A DNA stretch of 64,000 nucleotides from Vibrio hepatarius (GCF_011806575.1 NZ_JAATOO010000003.1:124001-188000), one strand, 5' to 3'. Positions 41,777 through 51,132 are shown, counted from the first letter of the stretch. Notes: generated by a model from the sequence alone, not told the origin. Numbers and translations are program-made.

Positions 41777-43909
41777 ATGACCAAGTATTACAATGATACT
41801 CCTATTGAAAGTGCTGATGCTGATTTATACGGTATCACACCGTTTGCTGAATCCATCGCAAATAGCATCCAAGGCATTAAGAGTCCGATTGGTACAGCTA
41901 TCGCACTAAATGGCCCTTGGGGTTCAGGAAAAAGTAGTGTCGTTAACATCATTAGGGCCTCATTGGATGAACGTCAGGACAAAAACTTGGTAGTGACAGA
42001 TTTTAAATGCTGGTGGTATCGCGGTGAAGAGGCGCTGGCTCTAGCATTTTTGCAAAACCTTCATGTAACTTTAAAGGATGGTTTGGGTGACAAAATAAAA
42101 GACCTTATCCCAAGCTTGTCGAAAAATTTACTTCAAGCTGGTTCCGTTGTTGGTCAAACGGTAGCGGTTGCCAGTGGTCAAGGGTGGTTAAAAGGAGCGA
42201 TTTCTGGCTCATCAAATTACATAGAAAAAGCATTCTTTTCTGAAAAGCAGACGGTTGAAAAATCGTTCAAGAAACTTGCTAAAGTGCTGGAAGAACAAGA
42301 AAAAAGATTTCTTGTTGTGATAGACGATATCGACCGATTAACCCCAGAAGAGGCACTGGCTACATTTAGGTTAATTAAATCTGTTGGCCGCTTACCCAAC
42401 GTTATGTATCTATTAGTGTTTGATAGAGAACTGGCTGAAAAGGCTGTCAATGATAAATACCCTTCCGAGGGGCCTCATTTTCTAGAGAAAATCATTCAGG
42501 CTGGATTTGAAGTGCCTTTGCCAATGCAAACTGATTTGAATGAAGCAATACAGTCTTTCATTGTAGATATTTGTGGGCAGCCTCAAGATAAGGAGCTTCG
42601 AAGGTTTATGAACATTTTCTACGATGTAGTTGTTCCTTATATGACCACGCCCCGTCATGTAGTCAGGTTTAGGAGCGCTATTAGTGTAACTTGGCCTGCA
42701 ATTGCTGATGAGATCAGTTTATCCGACTTCGTTGCGCTGGAAACGATACGGCTTTATGAGCCAGTTTTGTTTAATAGAATTAGAAAGAACAGAGACTATG
42801 TATGTGGCAATCGTGACAGGGATCGTGATGAAAATGCGATCAATGAATACTTGATTGATATTCCAGATAAACGTCACGAAACTGTAAAAGTCGCGTTGCA
42901 GCGTATCTTTCCTAAGTTTGAGTCGATGGGATACGGTGGTGAATGGTTAAGCATATGGAAGTCAGAAAAAAGAGTCTGTGTCAGTACGCATTTTGATACT
43001 TACTTTAGACTTTCGTTGAGTAGTGACGCTCTTTCAGCCAAGCAAATAGAGAGTTTGGTTGAACAGTCTGGTAATCGTGATTTCATACAGATTACGATGC
43101 TAAACGCTAAAGACCAAAAGCGTAAAAACGGTAAGTCAATGGTGCCAGTTTACTTAGATGAGCTTAATACTCATGCAGCTAAAATCCCGAAAGACAACGT
43201 ATCAATTCTTATATCGTCTTTGTTTGAGATATTTGACCAAATTGACTTAAAGACTGACGGTGATAGAGGATACATGGCTCTTGCTAATACTGGGCTTAGG
43301 TATCATTGGTTAATAAGGCGTTTGACCGAGGGCCGATTTACTATTGGAGAAAAAAATGAGCTTTATGTTGAAGCTATAAAGACAGCTTCCATGAGTTGGG
43401 CTACAGACTTCGCAAGCTCGGCAGCAAATTTGCTCAATGAAGAAAAAGGGCGAAGTGAGAATGAGTATTTAATTGATGTAGCTACTCTTCCTATAGTAAA
43501 TGAGTTGGCCTTAGCAAAGATAAATGAAGCTGCTGAAAGTCAGGCGTTGTTACGTAGCAAAGATTTAGTATCAATTTTGTATAGCTGGGGAAGGCTACGT
43601 GACGCTGATTTCACTGAAGTTCGTGAGTGGACAGATAAGAAACTTCTCGATGATGAGAGCCTACTAATAATTTCTAACGCGCTAATAGGCGAGTCTTGGT
43701 CTATGGGAATGGGAGGCTTTGGATCTCTGGGTGATAGAGTATCTATTGCGTCCAAAACAGTTAGACTGGAAAACGACAGCGAAATTATTAATACAGAACT
43801 ACTACGGGCAAGACTTAAGGAGATTCGAACTAGGTCGGATACATCAGTAGAAGTTCGAGATTTCATAGATGGATTTTTCCAAGCTTGGAAAAATACAGAC
43901 GATTACTAA
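41777..43909 (+). CDS. KAP-family P-loop NTPase
   Basis: A 710-residue cytoplasmic STAND-like NTPase of the KAP group. Walker A GPWGSGKSS is at 46-54, Walker B in FLVVIDDIDRL, followed by LRLIKSVGRLPNVMYLLVFDRELAEKAV-type arginine-finger region. The KAP insertion between Walker A and B (LLQAGSVVGQTVAVASGQGWLKGAISG) is only weakly hydrophobic here. KAP NTPases work as sensors or scaffolds in several phage-defence systems. The start at 41777 follows GAGAAAGGGAA; a longer frame begins at 41726. The C-terminal 300 residues are an unassigned helical region, perhaps the recognition part. Confidence 0.85.
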   Translation: MTKYYNDTPIESADADLYGITPFAESIANSIQGIKSPIGTAIALNGPWGSGKSSVVNIIRASLDERQDKNLVVTDFKCWWYRGEEALALAFLQNLHVTLKDGLGDKIKDLIPSLSKNLLQAGSVVGQTVAVASGQGWLKGAISGSSNYIEKAFFSEKQTVEKSFKKLAKVLEEQEKRFLVVIDDIDRLTPEEALATFRLIKSVGRLPNVMYLLVFDRELAEKAVNDKYPSEGPHFLEKIIQAGFEVPLPMQTDLNEAIQSFIVDICGQPQDKELRRFMNIFYDVVVPYMTTPRHVVRFRSAISVTWPAIADEISLSDFVALETIRLYEPVLFNRIRKNRDYVCGNRDRDRDENAINEYLIDIPDKRHETVKVALQRIFPKFESMGYGGEWLSIWKSEKRVCVSTHFDTYFRLSLSSDALSAKQIESLVEQSGNRDFIQITMLNAKDQKRKNGKSMVPVYLDELNTHAAKIPKDNVSILISSLFEIFDQIDLKTDGDRGYMALANTGLRYHWLIRRLTEGRFTIGEKNELYVEAIKTASMSWATDFASSAANLLNEEKGRSENEYLIDVATLPIVNELALAKINEAAESQALLRSKDLVSILYSWGRLRDADFTEVREWTDKKLLDDESLLIISNALIGESWSMGMGGFGSLGDRVSIASKTVRLENDSEIINTELLRARLKEIRTRSDTSVEVRDFIDGFFQAWKNTDDY

Positions 43910-43959
43910 CCTGTGCTAAATACTAGTGCGCCCCCTCTCAGCGTTGCCCCCCAAACTAT

Positions 43960-43988
43960 AGCCGAACCTTTAATGGACTCGGCTTTTT
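43960..43988 (+). terminator. Possible terminator after the KAP gene
   Basis: AGCCGA (43960-43965) can pair with TCGGCT (43979-43984), followed by T's, about 50 bases after the stop. Loop 13 bases; moderate. Confidence 0.45.
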
Positions 43989-44330
43989 CCTATACGCGAT
44001 CCCATAAAGAAAAACTGTTAGTGTTTGAAGTTCCAAGGTAGCAACGTATCGATATAAGGCTCCGCTGTCGGCGGTTACTTCATATACAGGGTTCAGTAAT
44101 CACAGAGGATAAGAGCACTCGCTTTTGCAAGCTAGATGACGCTAAAGAACATCGCGTCGCATTAGCAAAAATAGGGCAGTTTTACTTGTATAACTAAGCT
44201 TCAAGGGATCTCGTGACTCATTTTGGAGCTAAGCCTTGTTAGTTCCTAAAACCCGAACCGCACTTTACGAACCACTCCTCAGACACGACTCACCCAAGTT
44301 GAGAGTAATTAAAGCGACTAAGGACGAGAT

Positions 44331-44430
44331 CCATGAGCTTCGCTCATGAACCAATCGATGTGCTTCAAAACAACACTTTGGGAGGCCACTTTGTCATTTT
44401 GTTAATAGAACAGAAAAAGTGGCCTTTTTT
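44331..44430 (+). repeat. Three-hairpin repeat, copy 4
   Basis: Hairpin 1 CATGAGC-ttc-GCTCATG; linker AACCAATCGATGTGCTT; hairpin 2 weaker (CAAAACAACACTTTGG); hairpin 3 GGCCACTTT...AAAGTGGCC, then T7, so this copy ends like an intrinsic terminator. Part of the 1,061-bp gap before the replication gene. Confidence 0.8.
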
Positions 44431-44970
44431 TGTTGAAAAATTCCAGCACATAAATGATTGATTACACGCCGAATCCAAAAAAAATTGCTAATCCATTGAT
44501 TTTATAAGTAGTAGTGAATTGACGTTCACATTTTCAGGCGGGTATGATTCGCTCAAATCAACGATACAAAGTCATGCAAAACTTCGACAGGAACTCAACA
44601 AAACAAGCACTTTCAACAGTCTTATCAAGCGAAACCAACCGTTCAACCAAAGTGGTCTACTCCATTTTTAGGTGCACTTCACTCACGCCAAACAATTGGT
44701 TGAGCTTTGGTTGCATACACCTCCTACAGAACCATATCGAACATTTCAAAACGAAGTTTTGGCTCGATTTGCATAAGGGTATTTCGCCGCTGTTGTATGC
44801 AATTACTTCATGCTGGCTCGCCAGTTCGAAGATCAATCATCTGATTAGCTAGCTTAACAACTTCAATCTAAAAAACTAACTCTCTTGAACGGTTCGAAAA
44901 GGTTATAGCTGTAATCATCGTGTGCCGAGCAAGTTTTAACCCAAAAACATAACTATAAGAAAAAATAACT
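44431..44970. other. Gene-free region before the replication gene, possible origin
   Basis: CAACCAAAG (44644-44652) and CTTTGGTTG (44705-44713) are perfect inverted copies, with extra AACCAAC and TTGGTTG motifs between and beside them, and a CAAAAC-gaa-GTTTTG hairpin farther on. Such clustered motifs directly upstream of a Rep gene could be binding sites for replication. A 102-codon frame here (44544-44852) has no family resemblance. Evidence is limited. Confidence 0.3.
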
Positions 44971-47280
44971 ATGAAAATCTACAATCAATCAACAGGTAAC
45001 GAATACATCGGCATTAGTGGACTGCAACACAATATGGCCTCTATTCTCATATCAAATGGCATTAAATATGACAAACCAGGCAGACGAATTGTTGCTCCAA
45101 TGTATGGTAAGACAAACATTTTGGGAATTGCCAAGTCGCACCGTGAGGCTAACATTCGTGATATTGAAATCGTAATCGACTCGAAAAATCACCCTGAGTT
45201 ATCCGCAAAAGTGCTAGTAGAAAACATGGAAAAGGATCGCCTAGCGATTGTTGATGTTGAGACTGGAATCAACTATGCGAAATGTGATTCATTCACTTCC
45301 TTATGGGAAGGTTACAAGATGTACCCGAGCAACGAGATTGCGAACTTGAATGCAAAGTTTCTAATCCAAAAAATCCCTCTACAGTTCAATGACGTTGACT
45401 CTTGTCTGGCACACTATCTCGATGCTGGTAAACCTGGCTACCAGGATTTACTTGAAGCTTTGAACAAGGCAGAAAAACAGTATGAGTCTTTGTTGACTGA
45501 AGCAACAAACGTTACTGAGTTCGACAATTTAATCGACGTGAAAACATTCGACAACGTTAGCTACCATCTAGATGGCAATCAATTTGATACTACCGTATTG
45601 CTAGGCCAGACTGGCACGGGGAAAACAAAATTTGGCTTCCAACCATTGGTAAGGTCAGCGCATAAAAACAAAAGGGTAGTCTACCTCTCTTACCTTATTC
45701 CTCTAGTTAAGCAGTTTTGTGAGTCAGTCGGTGCCGTAGCGTACAACAATGCCACCCTTTTTGAGATCGAAAACTCGGTTGCGCTTGGTTCCGTCGTTAA
45801 CAGCATCCATAAAGACCACCTTGCTTCAGTCATCCTTAACTGCGACATACTCATCATTGATGAATTTGAAAAAGTTATGGCGAATGTTTGTCGAAACAAC
45901 GACACAATGCCTGAACAAGTGTATGACATTCTGCTGCAAGCAATAAAGAAGGCTCCCAAGGTCGTTGTTGCTGATGCTGATATTACAGATACCACCCTAC
46001 GCTGGTTGCGTAAGCACCGAAAATGCATCCAAATCATCCGCGCGAAGCAAAACCCATACGCCAACATCAACGTCACTATTGCGAATAAGTTTGCCGCTTT
46101 TAGCAACACATCTAGCAAGCTCAAAGGGGAAAATGTCATTCTCTTCGACTCTCTAAGGTCAATGCGCATGACAATGATAGACATGGGATTGACTGATAAG
46201 AGTGGGCAAGCTTGTGAAAAAATTGCGTTGAAGAGCAAGGTGTTAGTGCTCACTGGCAGCAATAAAAACATGGTAGCTCAATCGAGTTTTCTTACATCTC
46301 CATCAAAAGAATGCACCAAGTACGACATGATCATGGCATCGCCGTGCTTGGCTTCTGGCTACTCATGTGAAGCTGAATATACAGACAATGTTAACGTAGT
46401 GAGTGACCTCGTACTGGGGATTGATGAATTGGTCAATTTCTCGAGGCGTTTCCGTACTAGTAAAAATATTACGTTCTACCTAACTCAAAATGACCATTTC
46501 AATTATGTCCCTACTCTTCCTTGTGACACTGACTCTGACCGCGACATCCTTCGTAATGAGTTTGAAGACAAGAAAAAACTATTCAATGCGAATCAACCTC
46601 TTAGCATGATGTGGAACCTAAAGCGGCTTGGTTTCAATGTCCAAGTACAGCAATCAAGCAAAGAGCAGCTTGAAGAAGGTAATTTTCGATTCAATCTCCT
46701 AAAGGCTCAGGATCTCGAAGCTCGAATCCAGGCTATTTTGGCGGCACGCCTGATTACACGAGCCGAGTCAGACAGGCTGCTCATGAGTAACCAAGTCGGT
46801 TTTGAAGAATTGGCAATACTCAAGAGGTACGAGATCATGCGCGACTATCAACTAGAGGAAATCACCAAGCAGGACATTCTCTTTGATGAGGCTTTCTATA
46901 ACAAAGCACTGTACAAACAAATTTGGAACCCCAACGGGGTCAACCAAAACAAGTACCTTGTTGAGCCAGCTAAATTCATTAAGTCCCAGATTTTCCAAAA
47001 TCCAGACTACCAAGGTGATGATGGCACACTTGTACTTTCTCGCCCCCAAGTTCATGGCATCGCCACAGAAATTTTCGACAATTGGGAGACATTTAAACAC
47101 TTGCTACCAGATAGCGAGCAACAAAAAGATTGCACGCAGACTACTGCAACCAAACTCTTCAAGGCCTTGATTACGTCATTAGGGTATATCTGGCCAAAGG
47201 GGGGCTATCAAAGCGAGCCTAAAAAAGTGAAACTTTCATTGGACGCGAGGGCTCTAACCTACAAGAACAGCCTTCTGTAA
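44971..47280 (+). CDS. CyRepA1-like replication protein (origin-binding helicase type)
   Basis: A 769-residue protein with a helicase core: Walker A GQTGTGKT (residues 212-219) and a DEAD-like ILIIDEFEKVM. The C-terminal motor half includes LVLTGSNKNM and MASPCLASGYS, with FSRRFRTSKNI as an arginine-finger motif. This layout is that of the plasmid CyRepA1/herpes origin-binding protein group, which starts replication. The N-terminal 200 residues lack an obvious domain. It suggests that the excised island can replicate as a circle, as some integrative elements do. No replication accessory genes lie next to it. Confidence 0.7.
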   Translation: MKIYNQSTGNEYIGISGLQHNMASILISNGIKYDKPGRRIVAPMYGKTNILGIAKSHREANIRDIEIVIDSKNHPELSAKVLVENMEKDRLAIVDVETGINYAKCDSFTSLWEGYKMYPSNEIANLNAKFLIQKIPLQFNDVDSCLAHYLDAGKPGYQDLLEALNKAEKQYESLLTEATNVTEFDNLIDVKTFDNVSYHLDGNQFDTTVLLGQTGTGKTKFGFQPLVRSAHKNKRVVYLSYLIPLVKQFCESVGAVAYNNATLFEIENSVALGSVVNSIHKDHLASVILNCDILIIDEFEKVMANVCRNNDTMPEQVYDILLQAIKKAPKVVVADADITDTTLRWLRKHRKCIQIIRAKQNPYANINVTIANKFAAFSNTSSKLKGENVILFDSLRSMRMTMIDMGLTDKSGQACEKIALKSKVLVLTGSNKNMVAQSSFLTSPSKECTKYDMIMASPCLASGYSCEAEYTDNVNVVSDLVLGIDELVNFSRRFRTSKNITFYLTQNDHFNYVPTLPCDTDSDRDILRNEFEDKKKLFNANQPLSMMWNLKRLGFNVQVQQSSKEQLEEGNFRFNLLKAQDLEARIQAILAARLITRAESDRLLMSNQVGFEELAILKRYEIMRDYQLEEITKQDILFDEAFYNKALYKQIWNPNGVNQNKYLVEPAKFIKSQIFQNPDYQGDDGTLVLSRPQVHGIATEIFDNWETFKHLLPDSEQQKDCTQTTATKLFKALITSLGYIWPKGGYQSEPKKVKLSLDARALTYKNSLL

Positions 47281-47332
47281 CAGGAACCAGCGGGTGGAAA
47301 TCGGGCAACATATGCGCCCGATTTTCATCAAG

Positions 47333-47911
47333 CTAGTCGGTGTAGCAGAGACTACTCAATATTTCATCGGCGATAAGATCGACACTCTTGGAAGCATTGA
47401 TAATGAGCCAGTCCCCTACGGGTTTACCACCACACATACCAACATAAAGACCTCGTAGTTCATCATTTGCCTGCTCAGTCAGTGTTTGCCTGTCTTCGAG
47501 CGTACAGTGGTTTCTATTATTAATTCTTGCAATGCGTTCATCCACAGGCAAATCAAGGTAGACTGTGAGATCTGGTGCGAGGAGTTCACTTTCGACCTCA
47601 TCAAGTGTGTAGCATTGTCCATTGCTCATCCAGTGATGATACACTTGCGTCGACAACCAATAGCGGTCTACCACAACGTTTTGGCCTGAATCTATCAAAC
47701 GTTGAGCTTCACTTGCTACGTTGAGCACGGTAGCCATATAGAACAACTGCCTCGCTTTGGTATTATGTTCGAACACCGTATCAAGTTGTTTTCGTACTTC
47801 TTTAAAACCCGCTCCTGGTGTCGTTAATAACTTCGCATTTAACTTTTCTGCTAAGTGCTTTGACACTGTAGATTTGCCACTTCCATCAAGACCTTCGATT
47901 ACGATAAACAT
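47333..47911 (-). CDS. dTMP kinase-like nucleotide kinase, partner of radical SAM gene
   Basis: A 192-residue P-loop kinase of the thymidylate kinase family: GLDGSGKST (residues 7-15), then DRYWLSTQVYHHW (DRY/DRF motif) and the LID-like DERIARINNRNH. The start at 47911 has GAGGAG 8 bases upstream (CCTAGAGGAGTCAGCATG). The upstream radical SAM gene overlaps by 13 bases, so the two are translated together. A core tmk elsewhere would serve DNA synthesis; this copy probably acts on the product or substrate of the radical SAM enzyme, as nucleotide kinases next to prokaryotic viperins may do. Confidence 0.86.
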   Translation of the reverse strand: MFIVIEGLDGSGKSTVSKHLAEKLNAKLLTTPGAGFKEVRKQLDTVFEHNTKARQLFYMATVLNVASEAQRLIDSGQNVVVDRYWLSTQVYHHWMSNGQCYTLDEVESELLAPDLTVYLDLPVDERIARINNRNHCTLEDRQTLTEQANDELRGLYVGMCGGKPVGDWLIINASKSVDLIADEILSSLCYTD

Positions 47912-49167
47912 GCTGACTCCTCTAGGTTTGTTAGTTTCATGGCTAAATCTCTCATTGCCTTCCACTCATCTTTTGTGAAACTGTCGCTTTCGATAACATG
48001 TGGAATCCCCGAGTCGTCGATATGACCTTCTTTGATACCGAATACCTCTTTATCAGCGGCCAATTGCGTGCCTTCTAACAACATCAACGGAAATGCCTTT
48101 ACATCTGAGACTCCCCTACGCTTAAGAAAATCAACGCTCTCGAAAAAACTTTCTAGCGTTTGCGTCGGTAACCCATAAATTAGACTGACCTCAAAAGACA
48201 TATTCTTGTCCTGAAGCATGGAGATCGCCGAAGATACTTTCTCAATATTGTTGCGTCGATTGATTACTATTGATTCAGACTTGATTGCAGTCTGTAAACC
48301 AAATTCAAGATGAGTATTTAGTTTTGAAAATAACGCTAACAAGCGTTCATTTATGTCCTCAAAACGCACTTGAAAAACGAGTTCTGCTTCTAACCCAATT
48401 TCAATTGCATACTCCAAAATCTCATATGATCTTCGACCTTTTCGGAAGATTGGGTCTAGAACATTAATTCGCTGAACTTTTTTCTCTTTAAATAAGTCAA
48501 GTTCCTTTTTAATTGTTTCCATGGAGAAGTCATATACTTTGTTGCCTGCCACATCGCGATGGGCACAAAACGAACAAGCATAAAAGCAACCACGTTGAGT
48601 TTCCCAGTGCGCCATTGGTTGGTGTTCAGTAAGCTCTATCGAACCATTTAAGTATGGTGAATGGCGTGAAGCAAACTCAAACTTGTTGTTTAAAGTGAGT
48701 TTGCGGATCAATTTTTCCTGCATAAACGCTTCTGGCAAAGAGGCTTCTGCATAGCTGGGCAAATAGATATCACCACTAGGATAGAGTGCTTCACAGCTCG
48801 ACTCATGAACCTGGTATCCTCCAAGAATAATGTTTCCCTTAAAGCCTTTATCTTTTAGTTGCGTGATCAAGGGCTCAATTAGCTCGGTGTTCCATACGTA
48901 ACAACCTAAAGCTAACCCATCAATCTCTTCCAGCTTATGTTGAACATTAATTCTGTTTGCTATCTCTCCTGCTGACAGGCTAAGTGCCTTATTTTTATTC
49001 ATATCAATTGACAGGTGCTCCGCAGTAAACTTCTTACCGTAATCCTTGTGCTGCCTGCACTCGGATAGAAGCACCCCTGCTGCAAAACTAGTCGCACTTT
49101 TACCTTTTTGGGTATAATCAAACGTAACTAGCAGGCATCTTTTATTCTTACTCATAACTAAATCCAT
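47899..49167 (-). CDS. B12-type radical SAM protein
   Basis: A 422-residue radical SAM enzyme. The [4Fe-4S] motif Cx3Cx2C is at Cys194, Cys198, Cys201 (RGCFYACSFCAHRD). A Rossmann-like N-terminal part (about 1-150, with LALGCYVWN and GNIILGGYQVHESS) fits the cobalamin-binding-like domain of B12 radical SAM proteins, although no DxHxxG motif is visible. EFGLQTAIKSESIVINR and VSLIYGLPTQTLESF fit the second half of the barrel. It overlaps the nucleotide kinase gene by 13 bases. The substrate is unknown; a modified nucleotide antiviral is a hypothesis. A second in-frame ATG at 49155 is possible. Confidence 0.82.
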   Translation of the reverse strand: MDLVMSKNKRCLLVTFDYTQKGKSATSFAAGVLLSECRQHKDYGKKFTAEHLSIDMNKNKALSLSAGEIANRINVQHKLEEIDGLALGCYVWNTELIEPLITQLKDKGFKGNIILGGYQVHESSCEALYPSGDIYLPSYAEASLPEAFMQEKLIRKLTLNNKFEFASRHSPYLNGSIELTEHQPMAHWETQRGCFYACSFCAHRDVAGNKVYDFSMETIKKELDLFKEKKVQRINVLDPIFRKGRRSYEILEYAIEIGLEAELVFQVRFEDINERLLALFSKLNTHLEFGLQTAIKSESIVINRRNNIEKVSSAISMLQDKNMSFEVSLIYGLPTQTLESFFESVDFLKRRGVSDVKAFPLMLLEGTQLAADKEVFGIKEGHIDDSGIPHVIESDSFTKDEWKAMRDLAMKLTNLEESACLS

Positions 49168-49248
49168 AGTCCTATCTATGCAACAACCGCAAAGCTATGA
49201 AACTTACTTTTTCAAGCTTCGTACTCTCATAACCAATTAATAACACTA

Positions 49249-49569
49249 TTAAAAATGCTTAAAGCGTTGCTCATAGCCTTGTCGTCGACAAAGCTTGAAA
49301 GTAAGTCGTTTGTTCCCTTTAGATAGGATTAAGCGAAAGCTGCGCCCAATTCTGAATCGAATCAGGGATGGATTAGATTTAATGTTTTTGCCGCCAAGCA
49401 CAGTAAATGGCGTACCGTGAGCGATTGAGCTCACTACACTCAGTGTTTTTTTACGAGTCGAGTTTGGCAGATCGCGCCAGATTTTTTTGTCAACAAGACA
49501 GATACAGTCAGAGTTTGAGCTGGTCAGCTCAGGACTGCGTGGTTGGTATTTCAATACGATATTTTGCAT
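49249..49569 (-). CDS. RelE/ParE-superfamily-like small protein
   Basis: A 106-residue basic protein. Its C-terminal half (LIRFRIGRSFRLILSKGNKRLTFKLCRRQGYEQRF) has the strand-strand-helix pattern and Arg-rich final strands of RelE/ParE toxins, but no antitoxin gene is adjacent and the N-terminus (QPRSPELTSSNSDCICLVDKKIW) is unusual. It lies alone between the radical SAM gene and the CHAT operon, reading with both. A stand-alone RNase-like toxin or a non-functional relic are both possible. Confidence 0.4.
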   Translation of the reverse strand: MQNIVLKYQPRSPELTSSNSDCICLVDKKIWRDLPNSTRKKTLSVVSSIAHGTPFTVLGGKNIKSNPSLIRFRIGRSFRLILSKGNKRLTFKLCRRQGYEQRFKHF

Positions 49570-49631
49570 TTAGACGTACCTTTTTTGTGTTGGTACGTCT
49601 ATACGCATAGAAAAATGATTTTTTTCGCTTT

Positions 49632-50216
49632 TTATTTCAAGAAAGGCAACAAAACAATGTAACCCACTGATTTTGATTGATTTAAACTTGCAGTTAGATC
49701 ATCATTTATCACATTACCATGTATAAATGTGAGCATTACAGCTCCTTCATCAGGTGAAAACTCCCACTTATCATCAGAAGTTATCCAGCCTTCTAAGTCC
49801 TCGTATCTATAGTGTATTTGAACCTGTGATTCAGCGTTGAACGACACTGTTTGCTCACCTTGAACCTCAATTAGCTGCTGATTTCCCCACTCGACGGTGA
49901 TCAAAAGTTGTTCCTGTACCATTTCCGTATCATTTAATGATAAAGCTAAATCACCTAATAGATCATCATCACGCATCAGGGATACTATTGGAGAATTTAT
50001 AGACTGTTTAACAAAGCACTTTGCTTGCTGATAATAGCGCACAAAATGTGGCCATTTGGCAGCAAAATAGCAAAACTGATCAAGATGCTCTCTACGCCTA
50101 ACAGCTTCACTCCAGACTCGTTCACGCTCTGGATCTTTAACCAGTTCCTTCCAGTCATCAGTATTGCTGTTTCGACCTTGAACCATCTCATCCAATGAAA
50201 GTTTATCTAACGGCAT
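49632..50216 (-). CDS. Unknown third gene of the TPR-CHAT operon
   Basis: A 194-residue protein without recognised domain. The C-terminal half is beta-rich (LLITVEWGNQQLIEVQGEQTVSFNAESQVQIHYRYEDLEGWI) and the N-terminal half helical. It overlaps the upstream gene by 14 bases. As the last member of the operon it could be a substrate or effector for the CHAT protease, but nothing in it (no pore-forming or nuclease motif) proves this. Confidence 0.68.
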   Translation of the reverse strand: MPLDKLSLDEMVQGRNSNTDDWKELVKDPERERVWSEAVRRREHLDQFCYFAAKWPHFVRYYQQAKCFVKQSINSPIVSLMRDDDLLGDLALSLNDTEMVQEQLLITVEWGNQQLIEVQGEQTVSFNAESQVQIHYRYEDLEGWITSDDKWEFSPDEGAVMLTFIHGNVINDDLTASLNQSKSVGYIVLLPFLK

Positions 50217-51132
50217 TTTCTGCCTCCTTCTTCGTTGGAGATTTGAGCGCGGTGAGCTTATCTTTTAGCTCATCAATATTTGGATAATCTTTGCTCTTAA
50301 TTTTATACTGATCCAATAGAGTCGTATTTCCTACAGATTTGAACAGTGCTAGGCATAAAGAGCTTGGTTCATCACTGTGTACCCTACAAAAGTAGTCAAT
50401 GATTTTTGTCACAACCGATCTAACTTCACTAGTTGTATGATGAGACTCCCTCTCGTTTTTCTTCGCAGTGTACTGCGGCTTGTTTTCCCCTTTTGTTAAG
50501 TATTTACTCTTGTACAAGTGAAAACCTGGGATTTTCGACTCGATATCAAGGTACACACATAGATACCTAAATGAGGAGTCCACTTTGTATCTGGTAGTGC
50601 TTTTGTCAATACATCCCACAAATTCGGATTCAACGGGAGGCTCTACTTGGCCTAGTTCATCCAACAACTTCTTATTGGCCTGAAACCAAAAATAGACCAT
50701 ATTTGCTGCTACCATCCCACTATAGATTGCAAGGCAATATGAGATTTTATGCAAATCGATTTCAAAGGTACCTACTTCAGCCTGACTATCAGCTATATCA
50801 ACCTCTTTATCTATCAATTGCTGAAGCCCAGAAAATGTTTTTCCTGACTTGAGTTTGCACCAGTAGTCTATTTGACTGAACAACTTGATATCACGTGGTA
50901 TACCGTTAGGTAGCTTTTCGTTTTCAAAACCATCAGATAAAAACATATCAATTATCCGAGCTACTGCATTAGCCTGACTACCAAACATCAAGGATACCTT
51001 TCGCTCATCAAATACCTCCAATGCCTCATACAAGACCAACTCAATACATGGTCTATGCTGTTCAAGATACTGCTTGCGACCTTCAACGCTCCAGTCAGTT
51101 ATTGGGAATAAATCATCAAACACGTCAAACAT
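50203..51132 (-). CDS. Unknown second gene of the TPR-CHAT operon
   Basis: A 309-residue protein, mainly helical in its first half (LFPITDWSVEGRKQYLEQHRPCIELVLYEALEVF..), with no motif I know. A Lys-rich linker (TKGENKPQYTAKKNERESH) lies before a helical C-terminus; such flexible linkers are typical protease-sensitive sites. It overlaps the CHAT gene by 8 bases and the next gene by 14. A partner or substrate of the protease is plausible; this is inference from context. Confidence 0.68.
   Translation of the reverse strand: MFDVFDDLFPITDWSVEGRKQYLEQHRPCIELVLYEALEVFDERKVSLMFGSQANAVARIIDMFLSDGFENEKLPNGIPRDIKLFSQIDYWCKLKSGKTFSGLQQLIDKEVDIADSQAEVGTFEIDLHKISYCLAIYSGMVAANMVYFWFQANKKLLDELGQVEPPVESEFVGCIDKSTTRYKVDSSFRYLCVYLDIESKIPGFHLYKSKYLTKGENKPQYTAKKNERESHHTTSEVRSVVTKIIDYFCRVHSDEPSSLCLALFKSVGNTTLLDQYKIKSKDYPNIDELKDKLTALKSPTKKEAENAVR

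Noticed and set aside
23564-44430. CRISPR repeats or integron attC array
   Set aside because: Four copies are far apart and have three hairpins each with no spacers between; they lack the attC core GTTRRRY.
44544-44852. 102-codon plus-strand frame
   Set aside because: No recognisable family, low-complexity composition, weak start and overlap with the inverted CAACCAAAG motifs suggest non-coding origin-like DNA.
47899-49167. Prokaryotic viperin
   Set aside because: The Cx3Cx2C motif is present but embedded in RGCFYACSFCAHRD with an N-terminal B12-binding-like domain, unlike viperin (CNYKCGFC, no such domain).
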